From Allofournierella sp. (GTDB lineage: Bacteria; Bacillota; Clostridia; Oscillospirales; Ruminococcaceae): DNA of 64,000 nt. Shown one piece after another: positions 7,951 through 16,068 of the stretch; position 1 is the first letter of the stretch, and each line of letters opens with the position of its first letter. The DNA lies in assembly GCA_020025635.1 (NCBI GenBank), contig JAHHRU010000010.1, positions 15,586 to 79,585 of the forward strand, in the 5' to 3' direction. Under the pieces are notes generated by a model. The model was not told where the DNA came from. It worked only from the letters and a program-made list of their open reading frames with translations, and did not search any database. A program made the position numbers and the translations under genes.

Positions 7951-9516
7951 TTACAAAAGCGGGGCAAACAAGCGCAGGAACACCTGCAGAATGCGTTTGA
8001 AGAAGGGGGTGCTGCGGGTGTCCTCCAAGGTGACCTCACGGCTCACCGCCATGCATTCTTCAAGGTCATTGCGCACATCCTGCACCATCTGGCCGCCGTA
8101 AAAGCTGCAGCAGTTTTCAAAATGCAGGTACAGGCTGCGGTAGTCCATATTTGCGCTGCCCACAACCGCTGTTTTGTTATCCGAAACGTACATTTTTGCG
8201 TGAATAAAACCAGGCGTATACTCAAAGATCCGCACACCGGCCTTCAGCAGCACCGGGTAATAGCTTTGGGTCACCCAGTAAACATAGGGCTTGTCCGGGA
8301 TGCCGGGGGTAATGATGCGCACATCCACCCCGCTTTTGGCCACAAGGCTCAGCGAGGTGATCATTTCATTGTCCACCACCAGATAGGGGGTGGCGATGTA
8401 AACATAGTCATGGGCCTGCTGCAAAATGTTGAAATAGGCGTTTTCCGATACGTTTTCATCGTCCAGCGGGCTGTCGCCATAGGGCTGCACAAGGCCATCG
8501 GCCGAATAGCGAAGGGTAGGGGCATAGTCGGCCGGGTCCGAATGCTCGCCGGATGCGAAATCCCACATTTCCAAAAACAGGCTGGTGAGCCCATAAGCGC
8601 CGGTGCCCCGCAGCATCAGGCCGGTATCCTTCCAGACACCGAACCGCTTTTTGCGGTTTATGTATTCATCGGCAAAATTGAGCCCTCCGGTGAAGGCCAC
8701 ATTGCCGTCGATTGCGGTGATCTTGCGGTGATCCCGGTGGTTGAGCATGGTGTAGTCGGAGAGATAGGTGGAAAACCGGGGCGGGAAGACCTTATAGCAC
8801 CGGATGCCCATTTCCCGAAGCCTGCGGTCATAATCCTCCGGCAGGGTGAACATGCAGCCGAAGCTGTCGTACAAAATGCGCACATCCACGCCGGCATCGG
8901 CTTTTTCCTTTAAAAGCTTTAAGGTGGTGTCCCACATATAGCCGGGATGGATGATGAAGTATTCCATGAAGATGAACTTCTTTGCTTTTTTCAGTTCCTC
9001 CAAAAAGCAGGGGAAGAAATCCTCACCCCAGGCAAAATACCGGCTTTGGGTGTCAGCATAAAGGGGAGCGCCGGCCACTCGGGAAAGGTAGGTGGCGCAC
9101 CGGGCAAGGCCCCGGTCGGCAACCCGGAGCCGGTGCATGGGCTCCGGCTGCTGGGGCAGCGAACGGGTGCACCGGCAGCGGATGGCCGCCATGCGCTTTG
9201 CGTGCCGGTTGGCGGTGTTCTGGTGGCCCCAGAACAGATAAAAGATAACACCCATGGGCGGCATGATCAGAATGATGACCACCCACATCAGCTTGTAGAC
9301 CGGGTTGATGTTGTCCCGGTCCAGCAGCGTGATGACCGCAGCGCCGCTGAGCACCAGCAGCATCACATAGGCAACAACCGAATAGCGGCCCAAGGCCACC
9401 GTGATGCCGATCAGGATGCTGATTTGAATGATCAGAGATACCACAAAGAAAAAGGTGCGGGTCAGGATGCCTCTTCCGATTTTGCGTGTGGCGTGCTCAA
9501 TGCTGGAAATATCCAT
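7951..9516 (-). CDS. cls: Cardiolipin synthase
   Basis: A 521-residue membrane phospholipase-D-superfamily enzyme that condenses two phosphatidylglycerols to cardiolipin. Three N-terminal hydrophobic segments precede two HKD catalytic motifs: HRKITAIDG with GGLN downstream near residue 260, and HAKMYVSDNKTAVVGSANMD near residues 430-450. Length matches bacterial ClsA-type enzymes. ATG at 9516 follows AAAGGAGG at 7-base spacing. It sits 24 bases downstream of the cyclophilin lipoprotein gene. Envelope-lipid function fits the neighbouring FakB-like gene but that gene has a separate promoter. Confidence 0.93.
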   Translation of the reverse strand: MDISSIEHATRKIGRGILTRTFFFVVSLIIQISILIGITVALGRYSVVAYVMLLVLSGAAVITLLDRDNINPVYKLMWVVIILIMPPMGVIFYLFWGHQNTANRHAKRMAAIRCRCTRSLPQQPEPMHRLRVADRGLARCATYLSRVAGAPLYADTQSRYFAWGEDFFPCFLEELKKAKKFIFMEYFIIHPGYMWDTTLKLLKEKADAGVDVRILYDSFGCMFTLPEDYDRRLREMGIRCYKVFPPRFSTYLSDYTMLNHRDHRKITAIDGNVAFTGGLNFADEYINRKKRFGVWKDTGLMLRGTGAYGLTSLFLEMWDFASGEHSDPADYAPTLRYSADGLVQPYGDSPLDDENVSENAYFNILQQAHDYVYIATPYLVVDNEMITSLSLVAKSGVDVRIITPGIPDKPYVYWVTQSYYPVLLKAGVRIFEYTPGFIHAKMYVSDNKTAVVGSANMDYRSLYLHFENCCSFYGGQMVQDVRNDLEECMAVSREVTLEDTRSTPFFKRILQVFLRLFAPLL

Positions 9517-9540
9517 TGGGTCCTCCTTTTTGAGGGTCGG

Positions 9541-10269
9541 TCAGGGGGCGAAGGTGGAAACGGTCACGCTGTTCACCAGCACCTCTTCCAGGGGCCGGTC
9601 GTTTTCATCGGTTTCCAGGCGGGCGATCTCATCCACCACATCCATGCCCTGATAGACCTGACCGAACACGGTGTCGGTGTAATCCAGATATCCAAGGCCG
9701 CCCACCTCATCGTAAAGGTCCAGCACGGCGGGGTCGGTGCCCGCTTCGGTCATGCGCTGGCGCAGTTCATCATCCATCTTTTTGGGCAGGGACTGGACAA
9801 AGTAAAACTGGCTGGCGGTGGAAAGCGGGTCCTTTGGGCTGGTGGCGGCACACAGGGCACCGGAAAAATGCCGCAGTGCCGGGGAAAATTCGGCCGGATA
9901 GGGGGCATCCCAGATGGTGCTGCCCTTGTGGCCGGTGCCGGAAGCATCGCCGCCCTGCACCACAAAGCCGTATACTGCCCGGTGGAAGCTGGTGTTGTTG
10001 TAGTAGCCTTTTTCGCAAAGGCCGGTGAAGTTTTCAACGGCCATGGGGGCCTGCTGTGGAAAAAGCACCACGCGGATCTCTCCCAGAGAGGTATCGAAAA
10101 CAGCAATGGGGTCCCCCTCCTTGGGGCCCGCCAGCTGCGGATAGTCGGTTTCGATTTCCGGCCGCTTGACAGCTTTCTTTTTAGGGCGTCCGTCGGCCTC
10201 GCCGCCGCAGCCGGCAAAAAGGCCTGCAAACAGCACAGCGGAAAGCAGCATGCAAAGAATCTTTTTCAA
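9541..10269 (-). CDS. Cyclophilin-type peptidyl-prolyl isomerase lipoprotein
   Basis: A 242-residue exported lipoprotein: a lysine-rich start, hydrophobic core and lipobox LFAGC near residue 21, then a cyclophilin domain with VENFTGLCEKGYYNNTSFHR, the GGDASGTG loop, ASQFYFVQ and DTVFGQVYQGMDVVDEI. It probably assists folding of exported proteins at the outer face of the membrane. The start is TTG at 10269, 7 bases after GGAGG; an open frame running 95 codons further upstream lacks support and crosses the promoter. A minus-strand TATAAT lies at 10317-10312. First gene of the cls operon. Confidence 0.9.
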   Translation of the reverse strand: MKKILCMLLSAVLFAGLFAGCGGEADGRPKKKAVKRPEIETDYPQLAGPKEGDPIAVFDTSLGEIRVVLFPQQAPMAVENFTGLCEKGYYNNTSFHRAVYGFVVQGGDASGTGHKGSTIWDAPYPAEFSPALRHFSGALCAATSPKDPLSTASQFYFVQSLPKKMDDELRQRMTEAGTDPAVLDLYDEVGGLGYLDYTDTVFGQVYQGMDVVDEIARLETDENDRPLEEVLVNSVTVSTFAP

Positions 10270-10389
10270 AACACACCCTCCTTCGGGTATAAAAATCGTA
10301 GTTTGACATATATTATAGCATAAAACAAAGCAAAAAAAGCACCCGGCAAATGGAAAACTTTTGGGACCGCCGGTTTTGCGAAAAATATC

Positions 10390-10418
10390 TTGACGGAGAA
10401 GAAAAAACAGGTTAAACT
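10390..10418 (+). promoter_or_regulatory. Promoter of the DUF1292 gene
   Basis: TTGACG (10390-10395), 17-base spacer, TAAACT (10413-10418). The coding start at 10475 gives a leader of roughly 50 bases. Confidence 0.75.
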
Positions 10419-10474
10419 TTAGATGGACACAAGAGAGACACTCCGGCGGAGTTAGAAATATAAGGAGACCGATT

Positions 10475-10795
10475 ATGGCTGAAAACATCAAAGAGCCTGC
10501 CCAGCAGGAAGAATACGAAGCAGACCTCATCACTCTGGAGGATGAGGAAGGCAAAGAGCATGTGTTCGAGGTGATCGATGCAGCTGACCTGGACGACGTG
10601 CATTACATGGCCCTGGTCCCCTATGTGGAGGACGAAGAGGATCTGCTGAACGCAGACCTGGAGCTGCTGCTGATGCGTGTCGGTGAGGACGCTGAGGGCG
10701 AATTCATGGACATTGTGGAAGATGAAGCCGAGTTGGAAAAGGTGAGCGCCCTGTTTGAACAGCGCCTGAGCGAGTTCTTTGACATTGAAAAGTAA
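10475..10795 (+). CDS. DUF1292 domain protein
   Basis: A 106-residue, strongly acidic protein with the DUF1292 pattern: ITLEDEEGKEHVFEVIDAAD, then YMALVPY near residues 45-50, then an acidic run and a short C-terminal helix. Family members are small Firmicute cytoplasmic proteins of unknown function, often near alaS/yrrK genes, which are absent here. AAGGAG precedes the ATG. A structured RNA begins within about 10 bases of the stop and could be cut from the same transcript. Confidence 0.85.
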   Translation: MAENIKEPAQQEEYEADLITLEDEEGKEHVFEVIDAADLDDVHYMALVPYVEDEEDLLNADLELLLMRVGEDAEGEFMDIVEDEAELEKVSALFEQRLSEFFDIEK

Positions 10796-10802
10796 ATAAA
10801 AA

Positions 10803-11010
10803 CATCCTGCCTTGTTCGATTTGTTGCGGCTTATATTTAATCCTACTAATCAAATCAAGGGAGCCCGGATGTTGGCCGGCGGACTGCAGACCTCCCGCCC
10901 TGTGCATGCACAGGCCTACGGAAGAAGGGAGCGGAAACCCGGACACAGGGCACCCACCTGCCACACCGGTAGGTTTTGATTTGTCGCAGACGGCAAGGCG
11001 GGCGTTTTTT
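10803..11010 (+). ncRNA. ssrS: 6S-like RNA (ssrS)
   Basis: A roughly 200-base structured RNA. The ends pair: CCTGCCTTG (10806-10814) with CAAGGCGGG (10994-11002), followed by a T6 run. Next to the closing stem are TTCG on the 5' side and CGG on the 3' side, the asymmetric pattern of 6S RNA closing stems. The middle holds a long GC-rich arm with an apical CCTGTG/CACAGG hairpin, and the flanks are AT-rich, as in the central bubble that mimics an open promoter and traps RNA polymerase. Called from structure pattern, not a covariance search. Confidence 0.75.
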
Positions 11011-11036
11011 ATAAAAATGTCCCGAAAAGCATTTTT

Positions 11037-11079
11037 AAAAGGAGCGGACCGGCTTTTTAGCCGCTCCGCTCCTTTTTTT
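11037..11079 (+). terminator. Strong terminator after the 6S-like RNA
   Basis: AAAAGGAGCGG (11037-11047) and CCGCTCC (11066-11072) pair, with an inner GGC/GCC extension, followed by T7 (11073-11079). Confidence 0.88.
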
Positions 11080-11183
11080 ACCGAAATCTTTTCTTTTTCT
11101 TTGGAAAATCAGGCGGAAAAGTTCAGGATTCAGGTGTATCCTAAAAAAAGAAGATCCAAGCAGGCGGAAAGGGGAGCTGTGCC

Positions 11184-12533
11184 ATGAAATATTCAAAACA
11201 GAAGATTTGGAACCGGGCCCTTTCAGCGGCCGGTGTGCTCACGGCAGCGCTGCTGTTTGTTTTCTTTTATGGCAGCGGCACCGGAAAAACGCTTTACGGC
11301 TGGGTGGCTGCGCTGGTGTGCACCGAGCTGTTCGTTCTGGTGGGCCTGCGCTTTGTGCCGGCGTGGACGGACCAATGGTTCTGCCCAAAACCTGTTCTGC
11401 CGCCCGATGAAGGCCGGGAGCCGCCGTTTCTGATGGCAAAGATCTTTGTTTCGCTGCTTTTGGCCGAGGGCGTCACTCTGCTGCTGGTTTTCTGGCTGCG
11501 CACCCTTTTGGGCGATGCCGAAAGCTTTTGGGCCGACCTTTCCTTTTGGACAAACCTGGACAGCCGGCACTATCTGGACATCGCCCGGGAGGGCTATCTT
11601 TCCGAAGGGGAGTGGGGCCGGGTGGTGCAGCTGGTGTTCCTGCCCGGGTATCCGGTCCTGATCGGCCTTGTGGATAAAGTGGTGGGGAATACCCTGATTT
11701 CCGGGCTGCTGGTGTCCCATCTTTCGTTTGCGGGGGCGGGATGTGTGATCTACCGGCTGCTGCGGCTGGATCACAGCCGCAAAACGGCTCTGCGGGCGCT
11801 CAAATATCTGGTGCTTTTGCCCGGTGCGTTTTTCTTTGCCGCCCCCATGAGCGAAAGCCTGTTTTTGCTGCTTTGTGCGGCCTGCATCTACTGCGCCCGC
11901 ACCGGCCGCTGGGTGCTGGGCTGCTTTTTCGGCGGCTATGCGGCCTTTACCCGCTCACCGGGGCTTTCGCTGCTGGTGGTGCTTTTGCTGGAAGCGCTGG
12001 CCCTTCTGCGCCGGGAAAAGGATGCAAAGCGTTTTCTGCGCCGATGCGCAGGCCTTTTGCTGGTGCCGGCGGGCTTTGGCGTTTACTGCCTGATCAACTG
12101 GAAGGTTTCGGGCAATGCGTTCCAGTTCATGGTGTATCAGCGGGACCACTGGCATCAGCAGATGGGCTGGTTTTTCAATACGGCAGCCTATCAGCTGGAA
12201 AACGCGGTCGTTTCCGGGCCGCACAGCCCGGAGCTTTGGGGGCTGTGGATCCCCAACCTGGCGGCGCTGTTCGGCGGGCTTTTGCTTATGATCGGTGCGG
12301 CACGCAAAATGCGGCCCTCTTATACGGCCTGGTTCCTTGCCTATTATACCGCGGCAATGGGGGCAACCTGGCTGCTCAGCGCGCCCCGCTACCTGATCGG
12401 CCTGCTGCCGGTGCCCCTGGCGGCGGCTTTGGCGGCGGACAGGGAAAGCCGGGATCTTGCGCTGACCATCCTTTGTCTGGTGCTTTCGCCCTTGTACCTG
12501 TGCGCCTTTGTGCTGCGCTGGAACGTGTGGTGA
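11184..12533 (+). CDS. PIG-V-like mannosyltransferase family membrane protein
   Basis: A 449-residue polytopic protein with about ten hydrophobic segments, resembling bacterial homologues of the GPI mannosyltransferase PIG-V (GT-C fold). Diagnostic pieces are TNLDSRHYLDIAREGY near residue 128 (the acidic catalytic loop after the first membrane pair), FLPGYPVLI near residue 153, FFAAPMSESLF near residue 213 and ARTGRWVLGCFFGGYAAFTRSPG. It would transfer a sugar from a polyprenyl-phosphate donor on the outer membrane face. The acceptor is unknown. Single gene following the 6S-like terminator. Confidence 0.82.
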   Translation: MKYSKQKIWNRALSAAGVLTAALLFVFFYGSGTGKTLYGWVAALVCTELFVLVGLRFVPAWTDQWFCPKPVLPPDEGREPPFLMAKIFVSLLLAEGVTLLLVFWLRTLLGDAESFWADLSFWTNLDSRHYLDIAREGYLSEGEWGRVVQLVFLPGYPVLIGLVDKVVGNTLISGLLVSHLSFAGAGCVIYRLLRLDHSRKTALRALKYLVLLPGAFFFAAPMSESLFLLLCAACIYCARTGRWVLGCFFGGYAAFTRSPGLSLLVVLLLEALALLRREKDAKRFLRRCAGLLLVPAGFGVYCLINWKVSGNAFQFMVYQRDHWHQQMGWFFNTAAYQLENAVVSGPHSPELWGLWIPNLAALFGGLLLMIGAARKMRPSYTAWFLAYYTAAMGATWLLSAPRYLIGLLPVPLAAALAADRESRDLALTILCLVLSPLYLCAFVLRWNVW

Positions 12534-12640
12534 AAAGAAATAAAACAGAAAACACCCGCTCATTTGCATATGCCGGATAAGAAGGTAATTCTGAAAACAG
12601 GAAAAATGCTTCGATCCGGCAGTGCAGTGCAGCATCAAGC

Positions 12641-12690
12641 AAAAAATTCCGAGGAAGGTTCAAAACCGAACCGCCCTCGGAAATTTTTTT
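12641..12690 (+). terminator. Terminator with AAATTCCGAGG stem
   Basis: AAAATTCCGAGG and CCTCGGAAATTTTTTT bound a GC-containing loop. A closely similar hairpin occurs at 50546-50595. Apart from this and the promoter below, 12534-12924 shows no gene. Confidence 0.8.
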
Positions 12691-12867
12691 ATCTATAAGC
12701 GCACATTCGTATGTCTGACACAGCTGCCGTAAAATGAAAACACAATGAAATTACAGGGGGGCAGGAATATTCGGGATCAGCAAATCCATCCGGTACAGCT
12801 GGATACTGCACATCAGGAACCCTGCTGGAAGTTGGAAAAAACCCATTCAATTCATCCGGGTGGTCAG

Positions 12868-12896
12868 TTCCGTGATGGAATTTTTCGTGTTACAAT
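12868..12896 (+). promoter_or_regulatory. Weak promoter of the XRE-ABC locus
   Basis: TACAAT at 12891-12896 with a poor -35 (TTCCGT, 12868-12873) at 17-base spacing. A poor -35 suggests weak or activator-dependent expression. Confidence 0.45.
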
Positions 12897-12924
12897 CATT
12901 CCAGAAACATGGAGGTGATCCCAA

Positions 12925-14010
12925 ATGAAAACGAACTTTTCAGAAAACATTAAAGCACTGCGCAGAGAACAGCATGTTACTCAGGAGCAGCTCGCAGAAG
13001 CGATGGGGGTTTCTGCTGGTGCTGTTTATAAATGGGAGCAGTCAATTTCTACACCGGATATTGAAGTGATCATGGAAATCGCCAGTTTCTTCGGCGTTTC
13101 TGTGGATGCACTGGTGGGATATCGGATGTACTCCAGCGACCGTGACCGCATCCTGCAAGAATTAAAGCGAATCAAACTGGAGAAGTCCTACGAATGCTGC
13201 TGGGAGAAAGTGGAAAAATGGCTGCGCCGGTATCCAAACGACTTTGAGATCGTTTATCACAGCGGCGTTTTGTATCATCTGGCAAGCATCGAAACAGAGG
13301 ATCGGACACACATCATCCGTTCGATCGAGCTTTTGAGCCATGCCTGCATACTGATCGATCAGAACACAGACCCGAAGCTCAGCGAAACGGAGATCCACCG
13401 GGACATTGCCATTGCTTATCTTAATCTGGGCGCATGGGATAAGGGGATGGAGCAGCTCAAGCAGAACAATCCCTGCGGTGTTAACGATGACCTTATCGGT
13501 CATGAGCTGGCAGCCGATCCCCACAGGCGCCAGGAGGCGATTCCTTATCTGACCAGCACTTTGCTTCGCTGTACGGGCAGTTTGTATCGTGTGGTGATTG
13601 GTTTTACCAACTTATTCTTCGAGAAGGAAGACTACCCTTCTGCGATCGGGATACTCACATGGATGACCCGATACCTGGATGGCCTTAAGACAGCAGAAGG
13701 GACAAGCTATTTGGACAAGGATAAGGCATTGCTGCTTGTTTTGTGCGGGGCCAGCTATGAGAGGATCGGAGAAGCGGAAAATGCGAAAAAATGCCTGAGA
13801 AAAGCTCGGCAGATCGCAATCGAATTTGACCAATGCCCCAATTACAGCAGTCAGAATATTCGATACTGCGGCAAGGCAGAGCCAAAAGTGTCGTATGACA
13901 ATATTGGCAGCACCGCTATGGATACGGTCCTGAGCGTCTTACAGGAGGGAGCGGATGGAAACGATGAGCCGGTTCTGAAGCTCTGGGAGGAAATTTGCAA
14001 TGAAACATAA
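12925..14010 (+). CDS. XRE-family regulator with TPR-like C-terminal domain
   Basis: A 361-residue protein. Residues 7-62 form an XRE helix-turn-helix (NIKALRREQHVTQEQLAEAM, VSAGAVYKWEQSISTPD). The remaining 290 residues are helical and TPR-like, comparable to peptide-binding RRNPP/Rgg-type or general XRE-TPR sensors. The ribosome site GGAGGTGATC is a ten-base perfect match to the 16S anti-Shine-Dalgarno region, 4 bases from ATG. It overlaps the ABC transporter by 11 bases, so it probably controls that transporter. Base composition is lower in GC than neighbouring genes, consistent with acquisition. Confidence 0.85.
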   Translation: MKTNFSENIKALRREQHVTQEQLAEAMGVSAGAVYKWEQSISTPDIEVIMEIASFFGVSVDALVGYRMYSSDRDRILQELKRIKLEKSYECCWEKVEKWLRRYPNDFEIVYHSGVLYHLASIETEDRTHIIRSIELLSHACILIDQNTDPKLSETEIHRDIAIAYLNLGAWDKGMEQLKQNNPCGVNDDLIGHELAADPHRRQEAIPYLTSTLLRCTGSLYRVVIGFTNLFFEKEDYPSAIGILTWMTRYLDGLKTAEGTSYLDKDKALLLVLCGASYERIGEAENAKKCLRKARQIAIEFDQCPNYSSQNIRYCGKAEPKVSYDNIGSTAMDTVLSVLQEGADGNDEPVLKLWEEICNET

Positions 14011-15709
14011 CCTGCGAAAAGAATATACTTCTCAATTCTACAAAGGAAATCATGTTCCTTACTGGATCGCCATGGGGATCGCTGTTTGCTCCATCGGCTT
14101 GAATTTTGGCATTACCTGGCTGATGCAGCAGATGCTGGATGCCGTTTCCAAAGTGCCGGGTTCTTTATCTCTTGCAGAACTGGGCATGCTGACGGGTGGA
14201 CTCGTTTTTCTGATCATCCTTTTCAAGCAGATCAACTACTGGACAAAGCCGAAGTTTTTACAAAGGGCTGTGGTGCAGTATAAGAATTATGCCTTTGTAA
14301 TGCTTACAAGGAAAAATCTTGCCGCCTTCCGCAAAGAGAGAATTTCCGATTACCTATCCGTTTTTTCCAATGATCTCAATACCATTGAGACGGATTATCT
14401 GAAAGCTCAATTTGAAATCGCAATGAACATCACAGCTCTCATGGGGTCTGCGCTGATGATGCTCTGGTACAGCCCTGTTATGACAGCGATTGCCTTGGGG
14501 TTTTGTATCCTGCCCGTGTTGGCAGCGGTTTTTACCGGCAACAAGCTGGAAAAAGCGCAAAAGCAGGTTTCAATCAAAAACGCAAGCTTTCTTGTGGCAC
14601 TCAAGGATGCGCTCGGCGGGTTTTCTGTTATGAAAAGTTTTGGCGCAGAAAAAGAAATTGCAGAAGTGGTGGGCCAAAGCAGCTGCAATGCAGAGCAGGC
14701 CAAATGCAGCAGGGAAAAACTCGATATCCTTCTTGATATGCTCAGTGCTGTTGCCGGTGTGGCAGCACAGCTTGGGTCTTTTCTTGTTGGCTGCGCCTTG
14801 ACCCTTTCGGGCTATGTGATCACCCCCGGAAAACTCATCGCCTACTTGGATCTGACCGGGCTTTTTATTATGGGCATCCGTGCATTGCCGGTGCTTCTTG
14901 CAAAGCGTAAAGCTGCATTGGGGCTTGTGGATAAACTGGCAGCGGCTATTGAGGAAAATGCAAAGGAGCAGGGCTCAGAGCTTATGGAGCCGGTACAGCA
15001 GGAGATCCGCCTTTCCCATGTATCTTTTGCTTATGAGCCGGAAAAGCCTGTGCTGAAAGACATCAGCTGTTCCTTCAAAAAGGGAAAAAGCTATGCAGTC
15101 GTAGGTGCGTCCGGCAGCGGCAAGTCCACACTTCTGAACCTTTTCATGGGCTGTGACCAGTATGATGGAAACATTTACTTTGACGCCCAGGAGCTGCGGA
15201 ACATCAGCAGCAGATCCATATGCGATGCGACTTCGGTGATCCAGCAGAATGTCTTTGTGTTCAATGCCTCTATCCGGAACAACATTACAATGTTCAAAGA
15301 ATTTCCCAAAACACAGGTGGATGAAGCGATCCGCCTCTCGGGATTGTCGGCCTTGGTGTCTGAAAAAGGAGAGCATTACCTCTGCGGTGAAAATGGCTGC
15401 AACCTTTCCGGCGGAGAGAAGCAGAGAATTTCCATTGCAAGAAGTTTGCTGAGAAAAGCTCAGATCCTTCTGGCGGACGAAGCCACCGCTGCTTTGGATG
15501 CACAGACAGCCTGCCAGGTCAGCGACGCTATTTTGAAGCTTACGGATATGACAAGAATTGTGGTGACCCATGCTTTGGACGGAAATCTTCTTCGCAGATA
15601 TGATGGTATTTTGGCAATGAAATCCGGCAGAATCATAGAGTCCGGCAGCTTTGATGAGCTGATGGGACAAAAGGGATACTTTTATTCGCTGTATACCGTT
15701 TCCCAATAA
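14000..15709 (+). CDS. ABC transporter, fused permease and ATP-binding protein
   Basis: A 569-residue half-transporter: six predicted membrane helices in the first 310 residues, then the nucleotide-binding domain with Walker A GASGSGKST near residue 370, Q-loop IQQNVFVFNASIRNNI, signature LSGGEKQRISIARSL, Walker B ILLADEATAALD and H-loop VVTHAL. It would act as a homodimeric exporter; no partner half-transporter is adjacent. The substrate is unknown, possibly a peptide or antimicrobial given the linked XRE-TPR regulator. The start overlaps the regulator gene by 11 bases. Confidence 0.92.
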   Translation: MKHNLRKEYTSQFYKGNHVPYWIAMGIAVCSIGLNFGITWLMQQMLDAVSKVPGSLSLAELGMLTGGLVFLIILFKQINYWTKPKFLQRAVVQYKNYAFVMLTRKNLAAFRKERISDYLSVFSNDLNTIETDYLKAQFEIAMNITALMGSALMMLWYSPVMTAIALGFCILPVLAAVFTGNKLEKAQKQVSIKNASFLVALKDALGGFSVMKSFGAEKEIAEVVGQSSCNAEQAKCSREKLDILLDMLSAVAGVAAQLGSFLVGCALTLSGYVITPGKLIAYLDLTGLFIMGIRALPVLLAKRKAALGLVDKLAAAIEENAKEQGSELMEPVQQEIRLSHVSFAYEPEKPVLKDISCSFKKGKSYAVVGASGSGKSTLLNLFMGCDQYDGNIYFDAQELRNISSRSICDATSVIQQNVFVFNASIRNNITMFKEFPKTQVDEAIRLSGLSALVSEKGEHYLCGENGCNLSGGEKQRISIARSLLRKAQILLADEATAALDAQTACQVSDAILKLTDMTRIVVTHALDGNLLRRYDGILAMKSGRIIESGSFDELMGQKGYFYSLYTVSQ

Positions 15710-15925
15710 GAAAGAAGATCGAATGAGATACCGGCACTGCTTTTTTCAATTCGTTTTCATTTTGCCTTCGGCTTCAGAAGGAAAATGCTTTGGGGCGAAA
15801 GCGTCGGCACCGTTTCAGCAGGCAGACCGTTTATTCTCACCAAAAGCCGTAAAACCAAAAGCCGTAAAACAGCGTAACCGTTCAGTGAGTTCGCCTGAAA
15901 GCTTTGCAGAAAGGCATAAAAAGAT

Positions 15926-15960
15926 CAGCAGGTGCCGGAAATTTCCGGCACCTGCTGTTT
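15926..15960 (+). terminator. Hairpin after the ABC transporter gene
   Basis: CAGCAGGTGCCGG (15926-15938) and CCGGCACCTGCTG (15945-15957) pair perfectly over 13 bases with an AAATTT loop; only a short T-run follows. Between 15710 and 15925 there is no credible gene; a 14-base near-repeat (AAAGCCGTAAAAC) occurs twice at about 15842-15870. Confidence 0.65.
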
Positions 15961-15967
15961 CATTGCG

Positions 15968-16015
15968 AAAAAAAGAAGATGCGGCATAGCCCCAAAACGG
16001 AACGGTGCCGCATCT
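15968..16015 (-). terminator. Terminator of the ttcA-alr-lepA operon
   Basis: AGATGCGGCA (15977-15986) pairs with TGCCGCATCT (16006-16015); on the minus strand the stem is followed by TTCTTTTTTT. A second GC hairpin (16039-16062) sits closer to the lepA stop. Confidence 0.82.
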
Positions 16016-16068
16016 TTCAAAAATTTGATTACAGGGAGCACTCGCCTTTGAGCGGGTGCTTTTTGATA

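Noticed and set aside
8947..10323. 458-codon plus-strand frame
   Set aside because: Antisense to cls and the cyclophilin gene, both well supported.
15723..15989. 88-codon frame after the ABC transporter
   Set aside because: Contains the terminator hairpin and internal repeats; no ribosome site.
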